NCBI RefSeq assembly: GCF_007489275.1
Contig: NZ_VLNR01000005.1
Coordinates: 1 to 64,000, forward strand
Length of the DNA: 64,000 bases
Direction of reading: 5' to 3'
Source: Aquimarina algiphila
GTDB lineage: Bacteria; Bacteroidota; Bacteroidia; Flavobacteriales; Flavobacteriaceae
Part shown: piece after piece, positions 36,366-44,981 of the stretch
How the letters are laid out: the number at the start of each line of letters is the position of its first letter
How positions within the stretch are numbered: position 1 is the stretch's first letter
The notes under the pieces: generated by a model
Databases searched by the model: none
What the model was told of the DNA's origin: nothing
The model's input: only the letters and a program-made list of their open reading frames with translations
Translations under genes and position numbers: made by a program

Positions 36366-37052
36366 ATGAATGATAATTTTAAAAAAAAGATAAAAAATAT
36401 CTCACATGATTTTATTTCTGTGGTAGATTCAGAATTCGTTAAAGAAGATTATGTTGCGATTGATCTTTCTGCGACCAATCCAGACTTAGATACTATAAAT
36501 GTATCCTCTTCAAGAGCATTTGAGGTGTATATAAAGGAATATATAGCTCAAAACAAAGCAAAGGTAGCTTATGGTGGTTATAATGAAGTAAGGGGGATTT
36601 ATAGCAGGAGTTCTCATTTTAATCAGCATAATCCAGAAACAGAACGTAATATTCATTTGGGGATAGATATTTGGTGTGATGCAGAAACCAAAATACTCGC
36701 CCCTCTTGATGGTAAAATTCATAGCTTCAAAAACAATAATAATTTTGGAGATTACGGGCCAACCATTATTCTAGAACATGCATTAGATGATGTTGTGTTT
36801 TATAGCTTGTATGGGCATTTAAGTTTAGGGTCACTTTCAGGAATTACTGTTGGAGACCCTGTAAAAGCGGGACAAACTATAGCTGCTTTGGGAACTGCAT
36901 CAGTAAATGGAGATTATGCTCCTCATTTGCATTTTCAGGTTATTAAAGATATGCAAGGAAATATTGGAGATTACCCTGGAGTTTCTAATAAAAAAGACCT
37001 GGAGTTTTATTTGCAAAATTGCCCAGACCCTAATCTTTTGTTGAAAATATAG
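36366..37052 (+). CDS. M23-family metallopeptidase domain protein lacking a signal peptide
   Basis: The LytM fold is clear: HLGID (H97, D101), YGHL (H151) and the catalytic HLHFQ (H187, H189). Such enzymes cut peptidoglycan crosslinks. The N-terminus, however, is soluble and charged (MNDNFKKKIKNISHDF) with no signal peptide or membrane helix, and about 90 residues of unrecognised sequence precede the fold. Similar signal-less M23 units occur fused to kinase and class III aminotransferase domains in Bacteroidota, so a cytosolic, non-peptidoglycan role is possible. Confidence 0.82.
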   Translation: MNDNFKKKIKNISHDFISVVDSEFVKEDYVAIDLSATNPDLDTINVSSSRAFEVYIKEYIAQNKAKVAYGGYNEVRGIYSRSSHFNQHNPETERNIHLGIDIWCDAETKILAPLDGKIHSFKNNNNFGDYGPTIILEHALDDVVFYSLYGHLSLGSLSGITVGDPVKAGQTIAALGTASVNGDYAPHLHFQVIKDMQGNIGDYPGVSNKKDLEFYLQNCPDPNLLLKI

Positions 37053-37098
37053 TTGTTTAATACTATGTACCCCACTAAAAAAAATATTCTATAAAAAT

Positions 37099-37133
37099 AA
37101 AGGTGCTCATTTAATGAACACCTTTGTCTTTTT
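37099..37133 (+). terminator. Intrinsic terminator
   Basis: The stem AAAGGTG / CACCTTT, extended by TCAT/ATGA, is followed by GTCTTTTT. It ends the FMO-M23 operon and could also serve the convergent lipoprotein gene. Confidence 0.75.
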
Positions 37134-37153
37134 AGTATTAGAGCTATACAAAA

Positions 37154-39082
37154 TTAATCTAGTATAACACTATCTATCGGAATAGTTAGCGTTTTTCTTG
37201 GCCCTTGATTATTAGTAATATCAAGATCTAACTGTTGTAAGAAAAAATCTTGACTATTAAAAAGCCTAACTTCCACAATGCTAATAGTCACTTTACCATC
37301 TGCAGGCATTTGAAACTTTATTGCTTCAGCGTAAGCATCTACATATTTTGTTCCATCAGGATTTTCTGAAACATTTATCTGTACTATGTCTGTTGGATTA
37401 GATTGATTTAGTAATTCTGTGCCAGAACTATCTTTCACAGAATATTGTATAGTCATTTCTGTGAATTGAGCACTAGATTGTGGATCCACATCTAAATATG
37501 CAAATAATTGCATAACTACTTCAGAATTTGCAGGAGCAGTATATAAACCTGTATTTTGATTAAGTGTTATAGGGTCTGCGATAACATTAAAACCTCTAGT
37601 TTCCGAGATTGAATTATCTTCTACCGAGGTAATAATAACACTTGTGTTCCCTGGGGTGATGGCCTTGGCAAACCCTCTTGATATTTCTAAAATACTTGGA
37701 TTAGTTGACGTGAATATAAGTTCTTGATTTGTGGCATCTACTGGTAGTATTTTTGGATAAAGATTCTGTTGTTGCCCAACAAATAATGAGCGTGGATTAT
37801 CATAGTAAAAAATAAAACCGGTAATTGGGATAGGGTCTTTTACCACACGTAACATTACAGAATCGGTCAAATCAGGATTGCTGGCAGATGTTGCTGTAAT
37901 GGCTACGGTTCCTAATGCCACACCAGCTACATTACCATCATTGTCTACAGTCGCAATGCTCGGATCGCTCGATGTAAATACAAAATCTCTTATATCATCT
38001 GGTTTTACATTAAAGTCATTGATTTGAATTTTTTGTACGCCACCAATTAAAATAGAAGATCTTCTTGGTTGTGTAGAGATAAATCGATCACCATTTGGTA
38101 TTCTTTCAGTTACTGTTATTTCTATTGATTGGGTTATTTGGGGATTGTCTACCGAGGAGGCAGTAATTGTAATTACTCCTATTTTTGGTTTAGTGTGTAC
38201 ATAACCAGATTCATCTACTGTGGCGATTGATTCATCACTACTTGTCCAGTTAAGATCTACAGCATTTGCATCTATAGGAGAAAATATAGGGATTAATTGT
38301 AACCAATCGCTTGCTGGGTAGCTTATTGATGCTCCTCTAAAAAATGCGAAACCAGTTAAAGGGATTTCATCTGAGCTGGGTAATGTTGTGAATTCAAAAT
38401 CTAAAGCAACTGATTTTTGATTCGTACTTATTGCTAACAATATTCCTTTGTACAATGTTTTGGGTTCTAAATTTTCAAAAATGTACGTGTTATTTGTAAG
38501 ACTATTGGCAATTAAATCTCCTTCTAGATATATGTTATAAGTGATTTGAGATCCATCACTTATAGTAGCTGTATCCCAATTAAGCGTTGCACCATTATTG
38601 ATGATACTATTTACTGTAATATTCGAAATTTCTGGTGTTGGAGCACTAGGATCTGCAAATTGTTTCGTTTTAACAATAAAAGAGATAGGATCTAATTCAA
38701 TACTTTCTTTAGCATTTTTATGATTGGTCTTACTATTTAATAATGAAGTTTTACTATCTACAGTTTTTGGTACAATACGACCAGAATATTCTGTATTCGC
38801 TTCTAATTTAGTTAAAGTGTAATCTGTATCTTCGTTACTGTCCTTAATTTTGGTATCCCCCAAATAAATGTCATATACTACCTCTTCGTTATTTGGTCCG
38901 GAAACCGCTGACCATTTTAGATTAACCAAATTAAATGAAATATCATTATCCTCGAATTGAATGTCTGAGTTTTCAGAATTTTCATTGTCGGGGTTTATAG
39001 GATCAGCTTCATCTTCACTACAACCTATCCCTAATAGAACTATCGATAAGAAAAGTATCGATTTTGTTATATATTTTTTCAT
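37154..39082 (-). CDS. Lipoprotein with fibronectin type III and bacterial Ig-like domains
   Basis: The lipoprotein signal ends LLGIGCSEDE, so the mature surface protein is lipid-anchored. Two FnIII-like domains (about 30-230; NLKWSAVSGPNNEEVVYDIYLG and ATLNWDTATISDGSQITYNIYLEG) are followed by three BIg2-like domains with the hallmark TSSD.SIATVD..G.V (about 235-500). A C-terminal domain of about 110 residues may be a carbohydrate-binding module. Probably a surface adhesin or glycan-binding protein. I chose the ATG at MKKYITKS because the 22 residues before it in the frame are polar. Confidence 0.82.
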   Translation of the reverse strand: MKKYITKSILFLSIVLLGIGCSEDEADPINPDNENSENSDIQFEDNDISFNLVNLKWSAVSGPNNEEVVYDIYLGDTKIKDSNEDTDYTLTKLEANTEYSGRIVPKTVDSKTSLLNSKTNHKNAKESIELDPISFIVKTKQFADPSAPTPEISNITVNSIINNGATLNWDTATISDGSQITYNIYLEGDLIANSLTNNTYIFENLEPKTLYKGILLAISTNQKSVALDFEFTTLPSSDEIPLTGFAFFRGASISYPASDWLQLIPIFSPIDANAVDLNWTSSDESIATVDESGYVHTKPKIGVITITASSVDNPQITQSIEITVTERIPNGDRFISTQPRRSSILIGGVQKIQINDFNVKPDDIRDFVFTSSDPSIATVDNDGNVAGVALGTVAITATSASNPDLTDSVMLRVVKDPIPITGFIFYYDNPRSLFVGQQQNLYPKILPVDATNQELIFTSTNPSILEISRGFAKAITPGNTSVIITSVEDNSISETRGFNVIADPITLNQNTGLYTAPANSEVVMQLFAYLDVDPQSSAQFTEMTIQYSVKDSSGTELLNQSNPTDIVQINVSENPDGTKYVDAYAEAIKFQMPADGKVTISIVEVRLFNSQDFFLQQLDLDITNNQGPRKTLTIPIDSVILD

Positions 39083-39329
39083 AGCAAATGAATAGTGATT
39101 TACATTAGTATTGTGACTCTGCATATTTGATTGTTTCTTAGACATCATAATATTAGAATGTTTGTTTAGAATTTTAATTATTTTTTGTTTTCCCCAAAAC
39201 CATCTTCTTTAGTAGAAGGTGTATTATACACGTTTAATTTTAAAAGGCAACGCTTCCTTTATTTTTTACAAAAAAAGTAAATGTAGAGAAAGATGGTACG
39301 TATTAACAAAGTAAGATTAGTGATATTTA
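39083..39329. other. Intergenic region upstream of the Ig-like lipoprotein
   Basis: AT-rich and without a recognisable gene. It should hold the promoter of the lipoprotein gene on the minus strand, but I found no clear TAnnTTTG there. Confidence 0.35.
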
Positions 39330-39337
39330 TAAATTTG
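39330..39337 (+). promoter_or_regulatory. -7 element in front of a 27-codon ORF
   Basis: TAAATTTG matches TAnnTTTG and lies 9 bp before an ATG. Confidence 0.4.
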
Positions 39338-39346
39338 GACTAGTTT

Positions 39347-39430
39347 ATGAGGTGTTTGCTGAAGAGTAAGTTGTTGTTTTTGATTGGTTTATGGGTTTTT
39401 GGATATAGAAATACACATCAATCAATATAG
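39347..39430 (+). CDS. Candidate 27-residue membrane peptide with own promoter and terminator
   Basis: The frame encodes MRCLLKSKLLFLIGLWVFGY followed by RNTHQSI: a short basic start and a hydrophobic helix, like small membrane peptides or type I toxin peptides. A -7 element precedes it by 9 bp, and a clean terminator follows 21 bp after the stop, so a transcript of about 135 nt is plausible. A non-coding RNA is the alternative. Confidence 0.3.
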   Translation: MRCLLKSKLLFLIGLWVFGYRNTHQSI

Positions 39431-39450
39431 TTTAAGTAAAAAACAAAAAA

Positions 39451-39475
39451 CCTGAAGAATTAACTTCAGGTTTTT
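39451..39475. terminator. Bidirectional intrinsic terminator of secA
   Basis: The stem CCTGAAG / CTTCAGG with a 6-nt loop is flanked by A's and T's. It ends secA on the minus strand and the small plus-strand unit. Confidence 0.8.
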
Positions 39476-39501
39476 AAATAATGTATAGAGTTTATACAGT
39501 T

Positions 39502-42500
39502 TTATTCGTTAACCAAAACCCATTCTCCTTTTTCGATTAATGGGATAGCTTGTTTGTATTTTACGGTTTTGTTCTCTCCACTCATTACATGTTTGATAGT
39601 AACTCTGTCGTTACGTCCGATTTTTGGTTGTTCACGTACAATAGTCTCAGTAACTTGTGGTTGGCCTTGAGTTTGCCCTGCAGCTCTATTTTGAGCGGCA
39701 CGCTCATCCATATTAGGTATTTCTTCTTTAGAAGTTTCCAGGTTTTCTCTTTTTCGTACTTGACGAGCTTCAGAGATGTCTTGTGAGTCGCCAGTTGGTA
39801 ATTCACCCTTAAATAAAAATGAAATAACATCTTTATTAACTTCTTCAATCATTACTTTAAACAATTCAAAAGCTTCAAATTTGTAAATTAGTAATGGATC
39901 TTTCTGTTCATGAACTGCTAATTGTACACTCTGTTTTAATTCATCCATTTTACGAAGATGAGTTTTCCAGGCATCATCAATAATAGCAAGTGTAATATTT
40001 TTTTCGAAATCAGTAATTAATTGTTTTCCTTCAGTTTCACATGCTTTCTTTAAGTTTGTGATTACTTCAAGACTTTTTACTCCATCTGTAAAAGGAACTC
40101 TGATTGGAATTTTATCAACATCTGGATTGCTTTTCGATAAGTTTTCATATACTTGTTTAAGTACAGGGTAAGCTGTATCAGCGTTACGTTTCATTTTATC
40201 CTGATAATGCTGATATGCTACTTTATATACTTCTCCGGCGATCTTCTGCGCATCCATTTTTTCAAATTCTTGTTCAGAAATCGGACTACTCATAGAAAAG
40301 TATCGAATCAATTCAAATTCAAAATTTTTAAAATCTTGTGCTCCTTTGTTTCCTTCTGTGATTACTTCTACAGTATCATAGATCATATTGGCGATATCCA
40401 CACGAAGACGTTCCCCAAAAAGTGCATGATAACGACGTTTGTACACCACTTCACGTTGAGCATTCATTACATCGTCATATTCTAGAAGTCGTTTACGTAC
40501 TCCAAAATTATTCTCTTCAACTTTTTTCTGGGCTCTTTCAATAGATTTAGAGATCATAGAGTGTTGAATTACTTCTCCCTCTTTTAATCCCATTCTATCC
40601 ATCATTTTTGCAATTCGTTCAGAACCAAATAAACGCATTAAGTTATCTTCTAAGGACACATAGAACTGTGAACTTCCTGGATCTCCTTGACGACCAGCAC
40701 GACCACGTAATTGTCTATCTACACGACGAGAATCATGACGTTCTGTTCCTACAATTGCAAGACCTCCCGCAGCTTTGACTTCGTCTGATAATTTGATATC
40801 GGTACCACGTCCTGCCATATTGGTTGCAATAGTTACAACTCCTGGATTACCAGCTTCAGCTACAATATCAGCTTCTTTTTTATGAAGTTTTGCGTTTAAG
40901 ACATTATGTGGGACTTTACGAATAGTAAGCATTCGACCTAATAATTCAGAAATCTCTACAGAAGTTGTACCAATTAATACAGGTCTTCCTGCACGAGATA
41001 ACTCTGTAACTTGTTCTATAACAGCATTATATTTTTCGCGTTTGGTTTTGTATACCAAATCTTCCATGTCTTTTCTGGCAATAGGTCTGTTGGTTGGTAT
41101 TTCTACAACATCTAATTTATAGATTTCCCAAAGTTCTCCAGCTTCAGTTACTGCAGTACCAGTCATCCCAGATAACTTACCGTACATTCTGAAGTAATTT
41201 TGAAGAGTTACCGTTGCAAAAGTTTGAGTTGCGTCTTCAATTTTTACGTTTTCTTTTGCTTCAATTGCCTGATGTAACCCATCACTATATCGACGTCCAT
41301 CCATGATACGACCTGTCTGTTCGTCAACAATTTTTACCTTATTGTCCATAACCACATATTCAACATCTTTTTCAAATAAAGAATATGCTTTTAATAATTG
41401 GCGAAGGGTATGAATACGTTCACTCTTTACACTATAGTCTCTAAAAAGATCTTCTTTCTTTTCTGCTTCGTCTTCTTTGGATAATCCTTCACCTTCGATT
41501 TTGGCGATTTCCATTCCAATCTGTGGTAAAACAAAGAAATCAGGATTTTCTTTACCAGAAAGATAATCTACTCCTTTATCAGTAAGATCTATTTGGTTGT
41601 TTTTTTCTTCAATTACATAATATAAATCGGCATCAATCTTGTGCATTTCACGATTGTTGTCCTGCATATAGAAGTTTTCTGTTTTTTGAAGTAGTTGTTT
41701 AACTCCTTCTTCACTTAAAAACTTAATCAATGCTTTGTTTTTAGGAATTCCTCGATATACCTGTAGTAATTTAAATCCACCTTCTTTAGCGTCTCCTTCT
41801 TTTATTAGCTTTTTGGCTTCTGCAAGGACTGTAGTAAGGTACTTTTGTTGTACAGAAACAACATCTGCAATTTTTGGTTTTAACTCATCAAATTCATGAA
41901 CATCTCCTTTTGGAATAGCTCCAGATATAATAAGAGGTGTACGTGCGTCATCAATTAATACAGAATCTACCTCATCAATAATAGCATAATTATGAGGGCG
42001 TTGTACTAAATCCTCTGGTGCATGAGACATATTATCTCTTAAATAATCAAAGCCAAATTCATTGTTGGTACCGTATGTGATATCAGCATTATAAGCAGCT
42101 CTACGCTCTGCAGAGTTAGGTCTATGGTTATCAATACAATCTACCGTAAGTCCGTGAAATTGAAAAATAGGTGCCATCCATTCGCTATCACGACGGGCAA
42201 GATAATCATTTACAGTAACCAGGTGAACCCCATTACCAGATAGTGCATTAAGATATACAGGAAGCGTTGCTACCAGAGTTTTTCCTTCCCCTGTTTGCAT
42301 TTCTGCTACTTTTCCTTCATGCAACGTGACTCCTCCTACAAGTTGTACATCGTAGTGTACCATATCCCATTTTACTTCTTTACCTGCAGCATCCCAGCTT
42401 GTAGACCAAATTGCTTTTTCGCCGTCAAGGGTGATATGGTCTCTGGTTCCAGAGAGTTCACGATCGTATGCAGATGCAGTAACTTCTATTGATGTATTCT

Positions 42501-42873
42501 CAGCAAAACGTTTTGCAGTTTCTTTTACAACGGCAAAAGCTTCGGGAAGGATATCGTTTAAAGCTTTTTCTGTAGCTTTGTATGCATCTTCTTTTAAGAC
42601 ATCAATTTCACCATAAATATCTTCTTTTCTATCAATATCTTCTGTGTCATCAGCTTCTTTGATAAGTACTTCAATCTTTTCATTGATTTTTTCACGAGCT
42701 TCATTAATGCTATTTTTGAATTCAATAGTTTTAGCACGTAATTCATCATGAGAAAGGCTAGATAATGCCTTTTCTGCTTGTTTTATAAGTTCAACCTTTG
42801 GTTGAATCTCTTTAATGTCTTTTTTGGATTTATCTCCAACAAATACTTTTAATACAGAATCTAAAATTCCCAT
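39502..42873 (-). CDS. secA: Preprotein translocase ATPase SecA
   Basis: SecA drives post-translational export of proteins through SecYEG. At 1123 residues it is much longer than E. coli SecA (901); the extra length includes insertions in the N-terminal 170 residues that push the Walker A TGEGKT to 194-199. DEVDSVLIDDART and MAGRGTDIKL mark the ATPase and crosslinking domains. The C-terminus lacks the cysteine zinc-binding motif used by SecB: it keeps GRND but continues RVTIKHVMSGENKTVKYKQ to the end. This tail is typical of flavobacteria. Confidence 0.96.
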   Translation of the reverse strand: MGILDSVLKVFVGDKSKKDIKEIQPKVELIKQAEKALSSLSHDELRAKTIEFKNSINEAREKINEKIEVLIKEADDTEDIDRKEDIYGEIDVLKEDAYKATEKALNDILPEAFAVVKETAKRFAENTSIEVTASAYDRELSGTRDHITLDGEKAIWSTSWDAAGKEVKWDMVHYDVQLVGGVTLHEGKVAEMQTGEGKTLVATLPVYLNALSGNGVHLVTVNDYLARRDSEWMAPIFQFHGLTVDCIDNHRPNSAERRAAYNADITYGTNNEFGFDYLRDNMSHAPEDLVQRPHNYAIIDEVDSVLIDDARTPLIISGAIPKGDVHEFDELKPKIADVVSVQQKYLTTVLAEAKKLIKEGDAKEGGFKLLQVYRGIPKNKALIKFLSEEGVKQLLQKTENFYMQDNNREMHKIDADLYYVIEEKNNQIDLTDKGVDYLSGKENPDFFVLPQIGMEIAKIEGEGLSKEDEAEKKEDLFRDYSVKSERIHTLRQLLKAYSLFEKDVEYVVMDNKVKIVDEQTGRIMDGRRYSDGLHQAIEAKENVKIEDATQTFATVTLQNYFRMYGKLSGMTGTAVTEAGELWEIYKLDVVEIPTNRPIARKDMEDLVYKTKREKYNAVIEQVTELSRAGRPVLIGTTSVEISELLGRMLTIRKVPHNVLNAKLHKKEADIVAEAGNPGVVTIATNMAGRGTDIKLSDEVKAAGGLAIVGTERHDSRRVDRQLRGRAGRQGDPGSSQFYVSLEDNLMRLFGSERIAKMMDRMGLKEGEVIQHSMISKSIERAQKKVEENNFGVRKRLLEYDDVMNAQREVVYKRRYHALFGERLRVDIANMIYDTVEVITEGNKGAQDFKNFEFELIRYFSMSSPISEQEFEKMDAQKIAGEVYKVAYQHYQDKMKRNADTAYPVLKQVYENLSKSNPDVDKIPIRVPFTDGVKSLEVITNLKKACETEGKQLITDFEKNITLAIIDDAWKTHLRKMDELKQSVQLAVHEQKDPLLIYKFEAFELFKVMIEEVNKDVISFLFKGELPTGDSQDISEARQVRKRENLETSKEEIPNMDERAAQNRAAGQTQGQPQVTETIVREQPKIGRNDRVTIKHVMSGENKTVKYKQAIPLIEKGEWVLVNE

Positions 42874-42908
42874 AATATATGGTTGTGTTGTTTATTGAGA
42901 TTTTAATT

Positions 42909-42983
42909 TCAAAATGAAACTAATTGGTTTAACCTACTAAATGAGGTAACGTCAAGTCTGATTCCAATCATTTTGGAATACAT
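42909..42983 (-). other. Short leader ORF upstream of secA
   Basis: A 24-codon frame starts with ATG and ends 35 nt before the secA start, on the same strand. Its peptide begins MYSKMIGIRLDV; no arrest motif is recognised. It may be chance. Confidence 0.2.
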
Positions 42984-43062
42984 GCTTATCTCAAGACCTA
43001 AAAAGGTCTGATTATACAATACTTTTAAGCAGTAAATAACCACAAAAGCGGCGTAATTTACG

Positions 43063-43090
43063 CAAAAAAAAAGCCTCTTGCGAGACTTTT
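43063..43090 (-). terminator. Intrinsic terminator of the DUF2795 gene
   Basis: The stem AAGTCTC / GAGGCTT (minus strand) has one mismatch and a GCAA loop and is followed by a run of T's. Confidence 0.75.
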
Positions 43091-43107
43091 AATACTATTT
43101 CATTTAT

Positions 43108-43329
43108 TTAATATTCATCCTCATTCCAAAGATAATCTTCATCGGTAGGATAATCAGGCCATATTTCCTCTATAGAGTCATATGAATCTCCTTCATCTTC
43201 AATTGCTTGCAGGTTTTCTACAACCTCTAAAGGTGCTCCAGTACGAATTGCGTAATCTATCAACTCGTCTTTTGTAGCTGGCCAAGGTGCATCACTTAAA
43301 TATGATGCTAATTCTAAAGTCCAATACAT
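43108..43329 (-). CDS. DUF2795 domain small protein
   Basis: The 73-residue soluble protein begins MYWTLELASYLSDAPWPATKDELIDYAIRTGAPLEVVENLQAI, the conserved DUF2795 fold also seen as a wHTH-like module, and ends in a very acidic tail (SIEEIWPDYPTDEDYLWNEDEY). It is common in flavobacteria near cobalamin adenosyltransferase and secA. Its function is unknown. Confidence 0.85.
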   Translation of the reverse strand: MYWTLELASYLSDAPWPATKDELIDYAIRTGAPLEVVENLQAIEDEGDSYDSIEEIWPDYPTDEDYLWNEDEY

Positions 43330-43465
43330 ATGCTTACTGGTTTAATTTTTTGCAAAAATAATTTTTTAGTTTAAAAAGTCAAGTAAAAAATTAATTATTT
43401 AAACAATAATTATAAGAACGTGATTTTTTAGGGTTTCCTATAAGAAACTTTTTAACAGTAGAATT

Positions 43466-44041
43466 TTAAGATTTTTTTGCGGGAATCCATTTTATTTCTT
43501 CTGCTCTTAAATCGTGGGACAACTTTCGTGCCAGTACAAAAAGGTAGTCAGATAGTCGGTTTAGGTATTGTAATGTAGCTTCTTCAAAAGGTGATATTTC
43601 ATATAATGCTGTCGCTAAACGCTCAGCTCTTCTGCATACACAACGAGCAATGTGACAGAATGACACAGTTTGATGGCCTCCAGGTAATACAAAATGTGTC
43701 ATTGGTGGCAAAGATTCATTCATACGATCAATTTCATTTTCCAGAAGTTCTATGTCTTCTATAGAAATAGTAGGTATATTAAGTCTTTTCTGACCACTTT
43801 TAAGAATAGCTTTTTCTGGATCAGTTGCTAAAACAGCTCCTACAGCAAAAAGTTTATCTTGTATTTTAATTAATACTTGTTTACTGAGTTCATCGATTTT
43901 TTGATCTCTGATAAGACCTATATGTGAATTTAGTTCATCAACAGTGCCATAACTATCTATACGAATATGATGTTTGGGAACTCTGGTTCCTCCAAATAGA
44001 GCAGTAGTTCCTTTATCACCTGTTTTTGTATATATCTTCAT
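43466..44041 (-). CDS. PduO-type cob(I)alamin adenosyltransferase
   Basis: This enzyme transfers the 5'-deoxyadenosyl group of ATP to cob(I)alamin, giving the coenzyme form used by methylmalonyl-CoA mutase. Hallmarks: the ATP-binding N-terminus KIYTKTGDKGTTALFGG, RIDSYGTVDELNSHIG, FVLPGGHQTVSFCHIARCVCRRAER and YLNRLSDYLFVLARKL. The trimeric five-helix fold needs about 190 residues, and 191 are present. Together with meaB at 27 kb it supports B12-dependent propionate or branched-chain carbon metabolism. It is preceded by a 55-residue membrane ORF on the same strand. Confidence 0.93.
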   Translation of the reverse strand: MKIYTKTGDKGTTALFGGTRVPKHHIRIDSYGTVDELNSHIGLIRDQKIDELSKQVLIKIQDKLFAVGAVLATDPEKAILKSGQKRLNIPTISIEDIELLENEIDRMNESLPPMTHFVLPGGHQTVSFCHIARCVCRRAERLATALYEISPFEEATLQYLNRLSDYLFVLARKLSHDLRAEEIKWIPAKKS

Positions 44042-44059
44042 TTGAATTATATTTTAATA

Positions 44060-44227
44060 CTATTTATTTTTCTTTTTCTTTAAATAATTCTTTCTAAAAT
44101 TACGCTTATCACGATCATACAGCTTGCTTTTGTTTCGTTTTGTATTCCATGAAATGATAATAAATAAGACAGCGATGATAATAACCACTAAGATGAGTTG
44201 TGTTTCTTCAGAAAGAGCATCTAACAT
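44060..44227 (-). CDS. Small single-pass membrane protein (55 residues)
   Basis: The frame starts with ATG (MLDALSEETQ) and contains a hydrophobic helix, LILVVIIIAVLFIIISW (about 11-27). It ends in a very basic tail (NTKRNKSKLYDRDKRNFRKN...). The stop lies 18 bp before the cobalamin adenosyltransferase start on the same strand, so it is probably co-transcribed with it. The acidic N-terminus outside, basic tail inside topology is typical of real small membrane proteins. I do not recognise a family. Confidence 0.65.
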   Translation of the reverse strand: MLDALSEETQLILVVIIIAVLFIIISWNTKRNKSKLYDRDKRNFRKNYLKKKKNK

Positions 44228-44320
44228 TATTCCTACTTTTTAGGTAAAAGTAGCAAAAAACGTTTCAACCGCATAGTAAGAATACTATAGTATTTATAAA
44301 GCGATCTTCATTAAAAATGT

Positions 44321-44328
44321 TAAATTTG
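44321..44328 (+). promoter_or_regulatory. -7 promoter element for recR
   Basis: TAAATTTG is an exact TAnnTTTG match ending 7 bp before the recR ATG, which suggests a leaderless or near-leaderless transcript. Confidence 0.45.
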
Positions 44329-44335
44329 TTGTGCT

Positions 44336-44956
44336 ATGGAATTTTCTTCAAAATTATTAGAAAACGCAGTTTATGAAATGTCGCAATTACCCGGTATAGG
44401 AAAACGTACGGCATTGAGGTTGGTATTACATTTGCTGAGACAACCTGAAACTCAAACAGAACATTTGGTAAAAGCTCTGGGGGCATTACGTCAAGATATT
44501 AAATTTTGTAAAACATGTCATAGTATCAGTGATACAGACACTTGTGATATTTGTAGTAATCCCAATCGAATTCGTGAGATTATTTGTGTCGTAGAGGATA
44601 TACGTGATGTTATGGCTATTGAGAGTACAGGTCAATATAGAGGATTGTATCATGTTTTAGGAGGAAAAATAAGTCCACTAGATGGTATTGGGCCGCTTGA
44701 TCTTAATATCACTTCTCTAATCGAAAAAGTTAAATCAGGAATGGTAAGTGAATTAATATTTGCATTAAGTGCTACTATGGAAGGAGATACTACCAATTTT
44801 TATATGTATAAGCAATTAGAAGGAATAGATATAAAAACTTCTACTATTGCAAGAGGAATTGGAGTTAATGATGAATTAGAATATGCAGATGAGGTTACCT
44901 TAGGACGAAGTATTTTGAATCGAATTCCTTTTGAAAATGCATTAAAAAGTTCATAA
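44336..44956 (+). CDS. recR: Recombination mediator RecR
   Basis: RecR acts with RecO and RecF to load RecA at gaps in damaged DNA. It has an N-terminal helix-hairpin-helix ([12 protein letters not shown]), a C4 zinc finger with C58, C61, C70 and C73 (FCKTCH...DTCDIC), and a Toprim domain ([14 protein letters not shown]...[20 protein letters not shown]). The length of 206 is typical. The start codon is immediately downstream of the promoter. The gene precedes a glycosyltransferase by only 25 bp. Confidence 0.95.
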   Translation: MEFSSKLLENAVYEMSQLPGIGKRTALRLVLHLLRQPETQTEHLVKALGALRQDIKFCKTCHSISDTDTCDICSNPNRIREIICVVEDIRDVMAIESTGQYRGLYHVLGGKISPLDGIGPLDLNITSLIEKVKSGMVSELIFALSATMEGDTTNFYMYKQLEGIDIKTSTIARGIGVNDELEYADEVTLGRSILNRIPFENALKSS

Positions 44957-44981
44957 TTCTTTTAAATAAAAAGCTAATACC

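Noticed and set aside
40153-40485. Plus-strand frame over secA
   Set aside because: Antisense shadow of a highly conserved gene.
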